A stretch of DNA of 64,000 nucleotides from positions 85,744-149,743 of the forward strand of contig RHPI01001559.1 of the NCBI GenBank assembly GCA_009103225.1, read 5' to 3'. The notes under the pieces were generated by a model. It had not been told where the DNA came from and did not search any database. It saw nothing but the letters and a program-made list of their open reading frames with translations. Position 1 is the stretch's first letter. Every line of letters begins with the position of its first letter. The translations under genes and the position numbers were made by a program. Below, piece by piece: positions 12,585 through 25,734 of the stretch. Source of the DNA: Chlorokybus atmophyticus (taxonomy: Eukaryota > Streptophyta > Chlorokybophyceae > Chlorokybales > Chlorokybaceae).

Positions 12585-15500
12585 ATGAGAGTGTCAGTGA
12601 TGATGGTAAAGCTGAGGCCGCCTCGCGCGGTGGTGCTGCGCGCGTTTCTGCTAGCCGCTGCGCTCGTTGTGCTTGTCCGCATGGGCGAGATGCTCCGCAT
12701 GCACCACGTCTATGTCACCGACAACACCGGTAGCGAGAAGCAGGACGACCATCGCCAACACCACGTCTTCCCAATGACATTCCCATCTGTCCCAACGAGA
12801 ACAACAACAACAACAACAACTGCCATTACTACTACTGCAGCTAAAGTTGCCAACACTGCCGGCTTGCAAGTGAGACCGCTTACGCGCGCCGAGTTTGAGC
12901 AGGGCGACCTAGATCAGAAGCCTCACAAGCCATCATCGTCAGACTTGGAAGTATGTGACACTTGGAGTTGAAATGCGGGAACTTGTATGCATTGTGGTTG
13001 TTGTGCACGCACTCAGCGCATCTGTTGTGTGTAGCAGGGTGACAGGCAGGTGGCTGTAGAAGATGATGCCGGCAGCACGATCTGCCAAAAGCACTGGGCT
13101 CAAGGCTTGGAGAAGCTGTTTGAGAGCCAGCTGAAAGCTTTGCGAGTGTATATAGCGATCAACCTTCACCAGAATGAGAAGGTGTGTATCATGTAATTTG
13201 TTGTTGTGGGCACATGGCATCACTGATTCAACTATGATTGTGGCAGGTAGCAGCGCAGATGATCAACCAGTTGCACAGGCTTCTGCTCATGATGGACCCA
13301 AGCAAAGTTTTCATATCCATCTATGAGAGTGGAAGCACCGACAGCACACCGATGGTTCTGGGCATCTTTCACAACCTGCTCAGGTGTGCAAGTAATATTC
13401 TGGAACCATGTGCACGCAGACGACATGTATACTGTTATGATGTGTATTAAAGTTGCCTTCCAGCATGATGCAGGTCAAGCATAGGATAGTGGGCAGCAAA
13501 GAGGACGTGCGCACCGGCGGCACGCAGAGGATAGAGTTCCTTGCCGGCATGCGAAACAATGCTCTTCAACCGTTGCTCGCTGAGGGCGCTCAGAAGTACG
13601 ACAAGGTGCGTGCATGTGCATGTACCTGATCACATGGGTGAGCGTGCCCGTGCGCGCGCATGCGCTTGAGCCTGTGTTGAAAATTACTACCGCTAACAAC
13701 CAGAATGCACGTGTGCATGTCGTGCACATCACAATGCAAACGCTCATGCAGTTTGATCCTGGCATATTGCATTGCTGCAGGTTCTGTTCGTCAATGATGT
13801 CTTTTTCTGCGCTGAGGACTCGGCACTCTTGCTACTGCACAATGCGCACATCGCCTCGGGGTTCGATATCTTTGAGGTGGACTGGAAGAGTGGCCAAGTA
13901 AAGTACTATGGTACGCATCTTCTAATGTCACCAGATGGCGAAGCGAGCGTTCAATGTTGTTATGATTGTTATGCATATGCAACTTGTACAGACTTTTGGG
14001 TCGGTCGCGACATCAATGGGGATCGCATACCCCCGTACCCGCCCTGGATCACGAGCTCTCCCAACAAGGAGCGCCTTGAACAGGGGCTGCCCTTCCGTGT
14101 CTACTGCACGTGGAATGGCATGGTTTCCCTTGATGCAAAGCTGTTTCAGGTGGGTGTATGCTTTTGTCCCATAAACTGCCCTGCCCGTGTGTTTACGTGT
14201 GCGTAGTGTCCGGACGGCCTTAGGCATCAGCGTGACGCAAGTGCGCTGCTTGTGCTTTCTTGCTTGGTGCTGCTACAAGTTTAAGTTGGTTGTCTCTAAT
14301 TGAAGTGGACATTTGCAGAAGGATGGGCTGCTTTTCCGCTTTCGCAACTGGAGAGGGGAGTGTTCCAGCTCAGAGATGACCCATTTCTGTGACGACATTT
14401 GGGCGAAGTACGGTCCGGAAACGCGCATTGTCATCGAGCCTCGTGTGATTGTCACGTACGATATTGACCGGTAGGTGTTGATGTTGTGCTTTGGTTTGCT
14501 TGTTGGTTGTTGGTTTGCATGCCTTGAGCACACGGCGCTCATCATTCAGGCTGCAAGACATTGCGCTGGCTCGCGAGAAGAAAACTCCCAAAGGCGGCCA
14601 CATCGACCTGGGCATTGTACGCTGGCTTGCTTATGCGAGCGTGCATGCATGCGCTTGTGCATATCAGCATGTGCATTTGTGCACAGAAGTCCATATGCAT
14701 GTGGGCTATGCATACTTACATATGTTTGCCCAGCACATGCGGAGACTGGCTTTTTATGGCAAACGGACTGTCAATACTGGTTTTCTCGATGTGCAGCACC
14801 CCAACCCTTTTCAAAAAGACTACATGCCGGGTCTGGCGCAGCTGGACAACTTTGCCGAGTCCCTCTCCACAATCCCCAGCGATTACGACGTCCCGGAGTA
14901 CACGGAGTGCTGCCCGATGCCGGACGGGACGGAGTCCGCGAACGAGTGGGACCTCTGCTACAAAGAGCCCACTGTCACCGGACTGTTGCACACGGTAGGG
15001 GTGTGTTAATGCTTCCATGTGCCCTGTGGACATCTGTAGCCACAGTTACCCATAGCGACGACACTACTTACACTTGTAATGCATGGTGTGTCATGCCACA
15101 TTCAACATGCGTTTTGTGATAGATCGCATGTGACTGTCTATGTGTAGGGTGCATAACAGGGCTGCCGCAGGAGAGCCCTGTTATGCACCTCCTGCGGCAG
15201 CCCTGTTATGCACCCTACACATAGTCATTGTCACACGTGAAACTGTCATTTGTCTTTACAATGTAACAAATTCGCTGCTAAACTTCCGTGTTGCACAGGA
15301 TCCGTGTCCACAGGGCTCTTGTGAGACAAACACGTCTTGCCCAGACACTTGGCCTGCGGTTGGGGATGAGCCAGTGTTCATCGCGTTGACATTCCATGAA
15401 GATGAGCCGGTGCCAAACAGCTTCAGCTACCAGGTGACAGTTGCGTATGTCCATTGAGCACACCACGCTCAGCCATGTCGGCTCCACTGTTTGTGGTCAC

Positions 15501-15917
15501 GTGACACTTGCGTGCATGTGTGTGTGCATGCAGATTGAGCTGCTAGCACAGACGTTGAAGTCCCGACTACGCGTGTCGGTGGTTGCGCACGGGAAGAGGG
15601 AGCATCCGCCATGGCGTGCACACGTGTTGGGTATCCTGTGGTCTCTAGGGGTGCCACCACTGAAGCACCAGTGGGCTGCGCCGGGCGAGGATTTCGGGCT
15701 GATGCAGTGGCGAGCGATGGAGCGGCATTGCGGGAAGCAGTTTGTGTTTGTTGTGAACCCGCACAGGGAGTTCTGCGCCTCGAGCATACTCGCCGCATTG
15801 AGCGACTCCCAGCGCCAGCCCTGCAAACCCGCGTACTTCCTCATGCCTGCCCTCCAGTCCCTCCCCCTCATACGTTGCTACTGGGAGTTCTGCCGGTACG
15901 GCTCCGACCACACGTAA
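12585..15917 (+). CDS. GT69 / CAP59-type glycosyltransferase (type II membrane protein)
   Basis: Golgi-type glycosyltransferase, related to fungal alpha-1,3-mannosyltransferases of capsule synthesis, probably acting on surface glycans. Eleven exons join in phase: 12585-12950, 13038-13181, 13247-13383, 13464-13605, 13781-13910, 13992-14149, 14319-14470, 14550-14616, 14797-14994, 15299-15433 and 15534-15917, for about 670 residues. Residues 14-34 form a signal anchor, then a Thr-rich stem. The catalytic half shows FISIYESGSTDSTP, RIEFLAGMRN, VLFVNDVFFCAED and the WVGRDINGD aromatic-acidic stretch, the standard GT69 order. A Cys-rich region follows (exons 9-10) and a C-terminal extension of about 128 residues has no motif I recognise. 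The start is the first Met before the anchor. TGTAA at 16101, about 185 nt after the stop, may be the polyadenylation signal. The donor sugar is not determinable. Confidence 0.85.
15138..15224. repeat. Perfect 35-bp hairpin with nested third copy in the loop
   Basis: Arms 15138-15172 and 15190-15224 are exact reverse complements. The 17-nt loop itself contains a 16-nt copy (15174-15189) of part of the right arm (15200-15214 region), so the left arm can pair with either. It sits in the intron 14995-15298 of the GT69 gene, clear of the splice sites. Confidence 0.95.
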
Positions 15918-16769
15918 TTGTACCATATGCGCAGTGCTTGTGGGCCAATTGTAGCATTCTTTCTTTACGTGTTGACGCCGTCCTTGCGCGTGTGCATTTG
16001 ACAGCATCACCTGCCATGCATTTGTACAGGGCGGCTTGAGTTGGTTGTTGTCGTAGCTTTAGGGATATGAGACTGTGTTGGGATGCAACTCGTGCCATTG
16101 TGTAATGAAGCTATTGATTGGAAACACTAGAACAGAAGGATGACATGGTTGAATGTCGCGCTTGCATCATCATTCTAGACGTCAGTTGGGATGCGGGGGA
16201 TAGTAAATTTACAGTTCACTGGTCTCCACCTCACGACTTTTGACTCTTGCAAGGCATGAATGCAAACTGATTAAAAGCTTCTTGTCCTATCTTGTCTTGT
16301 TGTCTCCTACAATTCGCAGCATATTGTAGGAGACAGCGTACATTGCTTGCGTGTAGTGCATGGTGCACATTCCTTCCTGCCATCTGTAGCCATACCTTTA
16401 CGAACAAATCAGGCCAACTTGCACAAAGCATTGAAGCATTGTGCGCATAGATGAGACAATGCCTGTTCTGTGACTGTCGGACAACTGGCATGCTGTAGAA
16501 GGCGTGATGGCTTGTTATATACCACAGACAGATGCACCACAGAAACCACTACTCATTCGTGGGAGTTTCAACAGATCCCCAACGTAGGCTACTATGTACC
16601 GTTTGTGTACAGTTGAGCGCTGCCTTCACCAGTGCTCAGTGTGACAAAGAGATTTAGCTATTTCAACCCGACCAACTGCAAGCTTCATCTCAGCTGTTGA
16701 GCTGCGCGAGTATTGACACGTGGCCTCTCGCTGTAGTAGACTACTACATTTGCAGCGTCAGGTATTAGA
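15918..16769. other. Convergent intergenic region with short hairpin
   Basis: 3' ends of the GT69 gene (+) and the SMP gene (-) face each other here. Contains TGTAA at 16101-16105 and a perfect 12-bp inverted repeat (16302-16313 / 16323-16334). No open frame is convincing. Confidence 0.55.
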
Positions 16770-19700
16770 CTAGTGAAAGAATGAGCCAAACGACTTTTTC
16801 TTCTTCCTCTTTTCACTGGAACTTGAGCTTACTGCTGCAGTCTCCTCCGTGACAGGAATGGACTGGGACGATGCGCCGGGAGTTGATGTTACCGCAGCTG
16901 GGTTTGTTCCCGATATCGCAGTGTCAGCTGCAAGTTGCACATGTGTGAGACTGTGATGAGCATCTTGTGCACATATCGCACATCTTATGCATGTGTCACA
17001 CATGATGTATGCACACATGCACCTGCACCTGCACGTGTGCACGTGCATGTTCGTGTGTAAGTGTGTGTATGAGTGCATGCGTGCATTACACAGCACCATA
17101 TGCGCGGAGTAGCTCAACGCAATCAGCATCCATCCTTACCAGGGTCGTCCGCAACCACAGGGGCTGATGGTGAGGTAGGCACTCCCTCCATACTCTTGCG
17201 CCCATTGCCCATGATCATGCTGCTGCCCTTCTTCAACCCTGAGAGACGAGGAGTGCTGTAAGTGGACAATACACGCGACCAACATCTGTGCCTGCCACTG
17301 TCATGCTGTGCCCAGCGTCAAGCACCCATGTCACAGTTGATGCAAGGCCACATGTGTTGCTGTTGCAAACCTGATAGGCCGGCACCGCCAATAGCCCCAA
17401 CACCTGCAAATACAATGCCACATTGGAATACAGCATCCTCTCTGTGGACTGGTGCTTGATGCATTGAAACCGAACCCACCCTTGATGCCGGCGCCGCCCA
17501 CGGCGCTCACCCCCTTGAAGCCAGCACCCACGCCCTTCATGGCACCTCCAATTACGGCACCGCCAAGATCGGTAACCGCTCCAACCCCACCTGATCATGT
17601 TAGCACACATCAGCACCACAGTTGCAATTGCAGTTGGCAAGACATCAGCAATACAGCTAGGCTTGCAAGAAGACTTGAGCCACAGCTCAACCAGTGATAC
17701 TACCTGAGATGGCACTGCCAGTGTCTTTCAGTAGAGATTGCTTCTTCTGTGCCACTTGCAACCTCTCCTTGACCTGTGTGGGTCAGAATGTGTCTACAAA
17801 CTCACTAGCAACTGTACACTGTTATAGTGTGTGCTTGCCACAGGTAATGTGGAGCAGCGTGCCCAGATTAGCGGACCTTGGATGGATCTTCACCAAGGAT
17901 GTCGAGAACGTCGACCTCAAATTTGCGTGGCGGGCAGAAGATTTTGCTTACATTTGTTACAATCAATGACCTGTGCGGTTGCACGCAATCAGTTTGTAGT
18001 CTGGATGATGTCATGCGCGCAAAGCTGCAAGTGCTAATTGCTACCATCACATGATCTCATCAACACACCGGATGAGCTGTGCAAAGCCGGGGATGTCGGT
18101 GACGGACACGGACACGACAGCCACATCCACGTCAATCTTCGGCGGAACCAACATCTGCACTGCCACCAGCTTGACGAACGGGTATGCATTGGGCAGCAGC
18201 GTCGCTTCCACCCTCATGCGCGTGTCAAGGAACAAATTGGACACCTGTTTGGTGAATACATTGTGTACACATGCTTGCACGCATGCACACATGCTTGCAT
18301 GCGTGCTTGCAAAATTGCGTGGGTACCTTCACAGTCATCGGCATGGGTGATATTGTTGGTGTGGCAAACACACGGATGTCAAAGTCGGCATCCCAATACA
18401 GCTCAATGTCCATGATGAATTTTGAGGGATCGTTGCGATAAACCTGCACAGCGGCTGTTAAGGCAATGATGTTACATGCGCAATGCTGAGCTGTGACTGC
18501 AAGCATGCATGCAAGCACACGCATGACACTTGTGCGTGCACACCATGAAGTTCTTGAGTTTTGGCGGGCGCTTCCCGAGATCAAACTTGCTCAGGCCCAT
18601 GTCACGCACGCCTGTGGGCTTCTGCTTCTGCAACTGTGGATTGACCTGCAGGCAAACATTTACCCCTGTGAGCTTCACCAGGCTGCTAACATTGCGATAC
18701 AAGTCACATGCAAGTAGAAGTGTTGACACATCCGTTGGCGCAGTCATGCTATTCAGCTGATCCAAAGCTAGCAAGCAAGGTGTGCTGGCTTTGGAACGAG
18801 CCAGTGTGCGTTGCCGCTGTACAGGTATCCAATACCATACATGAGGGATTGTGGCGTTGGAATACCTGCGCGATGACTGTCTCTGCTATGAACAGGTTGT
18901 AGTTGAGCCACACCAAGGAGAAGACTTGATTAATCCACTCAACGGACTCATGATCCGGAAACATTTTATTCTGCGGACACACGCATAGTTGCTATCAACT
19001 TATTGGCCACTGCATGCCAATATGCTGCGCACAAGCAGCCAAGTACGAAGTGATAGGCCTTTGCCACTGGTTTTCCACAACGACCACATGTGTTGAACTT
19101 GATGCGTATGAAACAAAGGGTGCAACACTGCTTGTGGCAAACTTTGGCTGAAGGTCGACACACACATTGTGCATACGCATGCAGTCTGCGGTTGCATGCA
19201 TGTACCGGCATGTCAACGCAGACTGCATGCGCATGAGAGCATGCTCTTCTGTGTCTACAGGCACACGCAGGCAATGGCGCGTACCGCATGCTTAAGCAGT
19301 TCATCCGCCACCCCGCGACGGATTTTTCGTTGTATGAGTACGCGCTCGGCACCAATCACAACAGGGAGCACGAGTATACAGAAGAAGAAGCTGAAGTTGT
19401 AGCGCGCGAGCACGTATACGAACAGCGCAGCGAGCGTCCACACTATGCTTGGCTTCAGCAAGTACCCATCCAAATTGGCCGCTATAACCTGAACCAGCAT
19501 CAGCAACCTTTACCCACCTCACATTGCAAAGTAGCTTTTAAGGGCTACATGCTTGAGCTGCATTGCATGCTTACGCAGGCCACCATGCAGGCAGTGCTGT
19601 TCACAGCACTGCTTGCATGGTGGCAGCATGTCAACAGTAGCGTAAGGACACAATGCTCACAGCTTGCTTGAGTGCTTGAATTGTCGCTTGAAGCTTTGGG

Positions 19701-20060
19701 CTCTTGACAGCTGCTTTGGCATCCTTTGTGGACGCCGCCGCCTGCCCCACCGTCTCCACCTCCTGGGTGGCCACATCGCCGGCGGGGGCAGCGGTGGACG
19801 AGGAGGCAGACGTGGAAGCAGCGTCAGCAGCAGCTGCTTCTTTGCTCAGCGCCTCGGCAGCTGAGGAGACAGCAACGAGCCGACATTGACCACAAGAATA
19901 TCCACAGCGACCACAGCTAGCGCACCAACAGAGCAGAGGACGGCAATGCAGCAGCGCTTTCATGCTCACCTGCATCCACCAGAGCCGGCGCCGAAGCGTC
20001 GGCTGTTGCTTGCGGTGCTGCCCTTGGAGGCGTAGATGGAGCTCTGTCCCAGTCAGCCAT
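16770..20060 (-). CDS. SMP-domain lipid-transfer/tether protein without C2 domain
   Basis: Synaptotagmin-like SMP protein, expected at ER membrane contact sites where SMP domains shuttle lipids. Thirteen phase-matched exons on the minus strand (19970-20060, 19661-19860, 19285-19488, 18866-18970, 18544-18645, 18327-18443, 18069-18244, 17877-17970, 17704-17773, 17480-17590, 17371-17403, 17140-17238, 16770-16927) give 519 residues. The order is an Ala/Ser-rich N-terminus, then one hydrophobic hairpin (FVYVLARY...ILVLPVVIG), then the SMP domain. The SMP domain opens with ESVEWINQVFSL and contains KFDLGKRPPK, DIELYWDADFDIRV and VPPKIDVDVAVV. After it come a short Lys-rich helix, a Gly-rich repeat (GGVGAV, KGVGAGFKGV) and a Lys-rich end. 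Extended synaptotagmins and plant SYTs carry C2 domains after the SMP; none is visible here. The start was chosen for phase compatibility with exon 2. Confidence 0.82.
19172..19235. repeat. Imperfect 28-bp hairpin in SMP-gene intron
   Basis: Arms 19172-19199 and 19208-19235 pair with a few mismatches around an 8-nt loop. In the intron between exons 3 and 4 of the SMP gene. Confidence 0.85.
19580..19623. repeat. 20-bp hairpin, one mismatch, 4-nt loop
   Basis: Arms 19580-19599 and 19604-19623 pair with one mismatch around TTCA. In the intron between exons 2 and 3 of the SMP gene, close to the exon 2 donor. Confidence 0.92.
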
Positions 20061-22900
20061 GCCGGTGACAATGCCACCCCAGGATCACCGGCGCCGCCGC
20101 CGTCGCCGCCGCCCACCTCACGAGCCACGCTGCTGCTTGCCTCAGGTCAGTGGCTGACAGTCAGTTTGTTGGCGGCCAAGCGTGCAGTGACTGAACTTCA
20201 GTCTGGCATTCACTTAACTGCTGACTGGGACGGCATCTGGATACAGTTTATGATTTCACTTTCTTTCTCATCTCAATAGCCCATCAAACAAAGATTGCAA
20301 AGTTTATCACATACATGTAGGCCTAAACAAATGCGCCCTCAGAATGATGTTCAAGCGTTCAAGAGTCTCCTAGTTGTCAGTGACAACTTGTTGTTGACAA
20401 CTTGTCAGTGCCGCTGACGGACTTTGACGGAATGGTTGTGATGGAACTTCAGCCGAGCAGCTTCCATGGGGCAACGATTAACTCAGCAAAGTCTATGTTG
20501 TGGCGCGCGTGTCTACGTCGTCAGAGAGTGACAAGTCTTGATGTGTCGATGTCGGCAAGCGCCGACTCGTCGTCTCGCGTCGACGTAGGCACACGAGGAC
20601 GAATTTGTTAATGTCTGCGTGTGTCGCTGTCGACAAGCGGGGGCAGTTCTTCGCCCAAGTTAGGGCTTGCTGTTGTGAGCTTTCCCGCCGGTATTTTCCC
20701 GCCATTCGCTACACTGCACGCTACATTACTTTGATAATTACACAACTTACCCGCCCAAATGGTTGCCACCAGACCTCATGCGCCGACGGGGACGAGCACG
20801 GACCAAATTCGCATAGCCCATTCGCCGTCGCCGTCGACACAGCGACAGCCCACGCGGGACGACATCGACACTGAGGGTCAAGTCGCTCGCAGTCGACGTC
20901 GACATCGCTGCGGTCCCTCAGACGAAACGCGGTCAAACAGCGACAAATTGAGTTAATGAGAAACCCTCGGGCACAGCGGCTGACTTATGCCTGCGCAGCG
21001 CTGATTGCCATTTCAAGTACAGGTGGTAAGTACGGTTTGATGTAATATCAGAAGCTGTGCTGCGCAGTGTAGTGGTAGGTCCACAAGTTGTGTAGACTAC
21101 AACACCACAGTTGCAAAGATTTCCGTGCCGTTGCCTTCTTAACGGAACCGCACGATCAAGTTTTCTAGATGCCGTTGCCAACACGGCAAGTCAAAGCGAC
21201 TGTCGGTTAGACTGTCGCCTTCTCGACAGCCTTGCTAGCGTGGTTTAACTGCTCTGCACGAAGTGACACTGCTGGTTTTGTTCATAGGCAACCGGTCCTT
21301 TTGCTCTACATGTAGCAACTTTTCTGCTGTCATGCGCGCTAAGGCAATGTGGCAAGCGGTGAACTGTAATGTGACCTTGCTTGGAGACTTTCATGCGAAA
21401 CCTGAAGCACCTGAAGGGCGCCAGCTGCGCATCCGACTTTCAGAGGGTAGTGGGCTTATACCCGTATGACATGCGGTGAATCCCGCCATTGTTCAAACAA
21501 TAAGTACAAAACACCGACAATTTCTTATGGGCAAGCAATCCAATCAACGATGATTCTACATTAAAGCGAAGATCGAATATTATGAGTATTGTTAATACTC
21601 GTATGGTAAGTATTGACAATACTTGCCATGTTAGTAAAACAAATCACTTGACATATGTATACTAGGCGTATGCAAAATGTGATATTGTTAAAGTTATTAC
21701 CGTAGTGACACCGACATAACAACCCACACTCACTTGTGCAAATTATGTTCCTGGTCAACCTTTTGCTTTTATGAAATTGAAAATCAATTGCATAAAATAT
21801 AATGTTATTTATCATCAAATTGGTTATTTTAATTACGATCGAAGCCATTCTATAATCATTTATAAACCGTAAATGTGTGTCACTACGATCCATTATGCGA
21901 CAATAAGACTTTATGGTGTGCACAACATACTTAATATAGAGCATGCAACCATGTGCACATGAAGATGTGCAACGTGTTATTAACCATTCGACTGTGTAGT
22001 ACCAATCCTAGCTTGTCCGTCGATTATTTCAGGTTTATATGTGCATTTAAATGATTTAGCACATGTAGAATACTTGTCACGGTGATGACCTTCGGCATGC
22101 ACCTCTCCCCCGCACCTTTTTTGCGCCCCCATCAGCATCGGGATCAGTCAAACCAGTTCAGCAAGTGACAGACAGCGTGACAAGACCCATCGACATCCCC
22201 TTCGGAGGCAGCTACTGAGGAGCAAGAGTAGTGGCGGCGGCTGACATTGACAGCTTCCTTAAGCAAACTCTAGGGCAAAATTGGTCGAAAGTAAGTTGCA
22301 AGTGAGCGGATTGGCGCGAAAGCGACTGCACTCCTTTCAAGATTTTTAAAAGTCATCATTAAACTAGGCAAACTGCGTGCACGCTGCCTTGTGCAAGAGT
22401 TGAACTTGTAAGAGTTGTTGCCCAAATTCCTTTGCTGTATACCTTTTTCCCTTGCGTTTGCCTTGCCCCCAGTGCTCTGTCTTTCTCTCGCATTATTGCA
22501 TTAATCTCCTGGCATGGCCACCGGCGGTGGCCCACCGCCCCGCTACATGCGGATTGCATCCTCCCCTGCCTAACACGGTGCTTTACATGCCTTGCACAAC
22601 CACAATCACGGTTGTAGGCATCCACTAGCTTGCTTTTTGGTGAGTACTTGCAATACGCAAACTCGCTTTACTTAGCAAACTTGAATCACACACAAACACA
22701 CTTGCATGATTGATGTGTGCGTGCTCACATGCATCCTTAGTTAAGGAGCTGGTTGACTTGCCACGTACTTCACAGCATTTAGTCATCACTTGAGGTGTTG
22801 TCCTTGTTATGCCTTGTTCGTGTTCGTTGCGTGCGTGTGCATGCGTCTCTGGAGTCACGGACTTAGCTGGGGAACCCGTGAAGCAAAACATTTAGACAAT
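20061..22900. other. Gene-free region upstream of SMP gene
   Basis: 20400-21250 is richer in GTCGAC/CGTCG words, with short repeats such as two TGACAACTTGT copies near 20385-20410. 21480-22080 is AT-rich. 22080-22900 has short broken open frames and may be the 5' end of the adjacent retroelement. The open frame 21561-21944 (-) has AT-driven composition and no motif. Confidence 0.5.
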
Positions 22901-23169
22901 GGCGGTGAGCTGATTCCACTACACCAATAGCAGACTTCACTCAAAAATTTCCCCTTTATCTAGACGAAGAAGTGGGTGATTACAACCCACCAATCATTGC
23001 AATCTTCTTGCCTTTTCCTCACAGCAACCCCAGCTCTGAAAGTGAGGAAGACATGGCTGCCCCCATCGGCAACCGAGGCAGCAACGGAAGCAGTGGCAGC
23101 GGAAGGAAGCCGCTGGCTCAATCTCGTTGAAGCACTGGTTTTAGCCACTTCAACTCAATTGTCTTGACG

Positions 23170-24260
23170 GTGAAAACACGAGCCCGGGATAGCTGGGACA
23201 AGTAGAAAGTTCATCCTCGTTGCAGAGTACCTAGACGACGTCGCGGTAGCTGTGTGGCATAAGGTTGCCTCCGCACATAAGCTGCTCGAAGATGAGATAC
23301 TGATTCGCTCTGACTCTTCCTTGAGCACGACCATCTCTGCTGCAGAACGACTAGGTGCTCCCCGCGCGCTGCCCCAAGCTACTGCACACGTTCCTCGAGC
23401 GCCACTATCCACCCACACGAAGGTGACAGCCACCAGCAGCAATGCCTCGGGCACCACCACCTCCATTACCACCACACCTTTTGTGCCTCCGGCAATGCAA
23501 GACGACGATACCACAGAGGCCTACGGCTGGCGATGCAGTGCAGCCGTCGCCGCTTACGCCCTCACTTTGGCAGCAGCCTCTCTTGCCACAGCACTTCTCG
23601 CAACCCGTCAACCACCAGCTGAGGAGGAAGCCTCCACCTGGCGGCACTCTCACCATGGGCAGACTTGGTCTTGCAACTGAGCCAGCGCTTTCCCGCCTAC
23701 ACTGTCGAGAAGGCGCAAAATCTCATGAAGTTGAGAAACTAAAGGAAACTAAAGGAGACGCCAGTTTAGTTTTATGAGCGCATCGTCAACTTGATGGGGG
23801 ACACCATCCTGAACGAGATGCGATTACTCAACTCTTATCATCTGCCACGGGTGTACATAGAAAACCTTGACCCACCTTTGCGCGAGTATGTGAAGGCCGA
23901 CTCGTGCGGCGCAGCCAATTCCACCGTGTATCGGGCATACATGCTCGCGGTGTGCTGGCAAGAAGTCCTGGTTCAAGAGTAGGCTGCCCTTGAGATTAGT
24001 GGCCTCGCGCACCGCAGCAGCGGCACCGACTCAGCCTCCATCCTTGCGCTGCTCAAGCACACGCGCTCTGCTCATGCTGTCGTGCGAGTAGAGTACAGCC
24101 CCTCCCAAACCTGTCACAAGTGCGGTAAGGAGGGGCACTTCATCCGAGTATGCCCGATGCCACGCACTAATGCCCTATGCAACCAGAGCGGCATGGTGGG
24201 GCATCTTGAAGTCGTTTGCTACACCTTGTTACCAGAGTTGAGGGAGGGAGGCTTTGTAGG
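23170..24260 (+). pseudogene. gag-like polyprotein fragment with zinc knuckle
   Basis: Capsid/nucleocapsid part of a retroelement. Readable segments include YLDDVAVAVWHKVASAHKLL near 23230, a WADLVLQLSQRFPAY..EKAQ stretch near 23660, and an FYERIVNLMGD block at 23770. A CX2CX4HX4C knuckle (CHKCGKEGHFIRVC) lies near 24113, followed by a second, degenerate one that has lost a cysteine. Frames change several times and stops interrupt it (for example at 23981), so it is not expressible as one protein. Confidence 0.7.
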
Positions 24261-25734
24261 CAAAACCCTCTCCAGCCAGCACCAACGCCCTCTACAAACA
24301 ACAACAATAACGGCAGGTGGAAGGGTAACGGCAAAGCTGGTCCTCTCAACGCCAACAAGGCTGCGGGCAAACCCGTAGCCAAGGTTGCCGCCTTTGCCAG
24401 GGGCAATGCCGACCAACACGGTGAATGAAACAGCCTCTTGGCAAAAATCGAGGACCTCCGTAGTCAAAGGGATGAGCTTGAGGATCTCCTCAACTGCGAC
24501 CAGCTGGCAACTTGCTCGGCCACTCCACCGTTCCTGGCTCCCAGCTCATTGCCTTCATGCGTGTGATTGGGGCAGCTCGTCGCCCACTCCCTCGTTCGCC
24601 ACATAACCGTTCCCCTTCCCCGCCGTCACAACCTATGCAAGTGCGGTCACCATAAGCTGAGGCCGGCATCGCCACTGCTGTCGCCGGTGCCACTGAGCCA
24701 GCAGCAGCTCCAACCGCAGCAGCTACTGACGCACCAAGCTGCTGCACATGGCGGTCCATTGCCACCAGTCAACCACCTATCAATGCCCCAGCACTGGTCA
24801 CTTACCCTTTACCTACATCAGCAGCTCCGGCGGAAGAATGGGCCGCACTGCTCATGAACTCGAAGCAAACACGACCACCCCCAATATACTCCGATTTGGT
24901 AACTAGCGTGAAGGGCATGCTCAACGGTGGGGCGAACTGAAAACATCGTGGCGGAGTTGAATCTACACCAATCCAAGGCCCTCGTTCCGCGACGTGCCTC
25001 GCGATGAGGAATCCCTCATCAACGGGGTGATTGAGTATGCAGCTCAACCGGCCCAGGCTTACCTACCCCACCGTGCTTGGGCCCTTTTACAACCATCCCC
25101 TAAAGGAGCTCATTATCAAACGAGTACGTGAGCTCCTGCTTAACTTAAAGGTTTTCCACGAATCCTTGAAGGTCGTCAACGAATCCTACAAGACCAAAGA
25201 GACCCAACTGCACGATAACTAAAAAGATGGTCTGAAGCATGCTACGAACAATCTGCCCCCTCTTACGGTGGCCAATGCTTGCTGCTGGGTGATCACCCTT
25301 GTCACCCGCGCTACGCATTGACCGTACTAACCAGCCGCTAGTTTTGGACAGTTGGTAAGATGCGCTGCATCATCTTCAGCTGGAGTTGGCCAATCAAATA
25401 CTTCTAGCAAGAAACAACTCCTTGCACCTTCAACCACTACAGCGGATGGCTCTCATCGTGCCCCCCCCTCACGACGGCTGAGCAAGCCATGCATCAATGC
25501 TGGTTGACCGCTGCTGGTAGAGTGGAGACCTTACGAAATGCACGTGAAGCCGATGAGCATACGGCGCGGGCAGAACAGCGAGCACCAGAATTAGCCACAC
25601 GGCGTCAAGACTTCAGGCGGCAGCTGCAACAACGTGTCGACACCACTCCTTGATCTCTGCTGTGGCCGAACCCAGGAAGATGTGGAGCGCATGGCTCAAC
25701 AACAAATATACTTGACGCTATTCAAGATGCCCCC

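Noticed and set aside
21561-21944. 127-codon minus-strand open frame
   Set aside because: In AT-rich DNA, dominated by Ile/Asn/Tyr codons, without motifs or exons around it.
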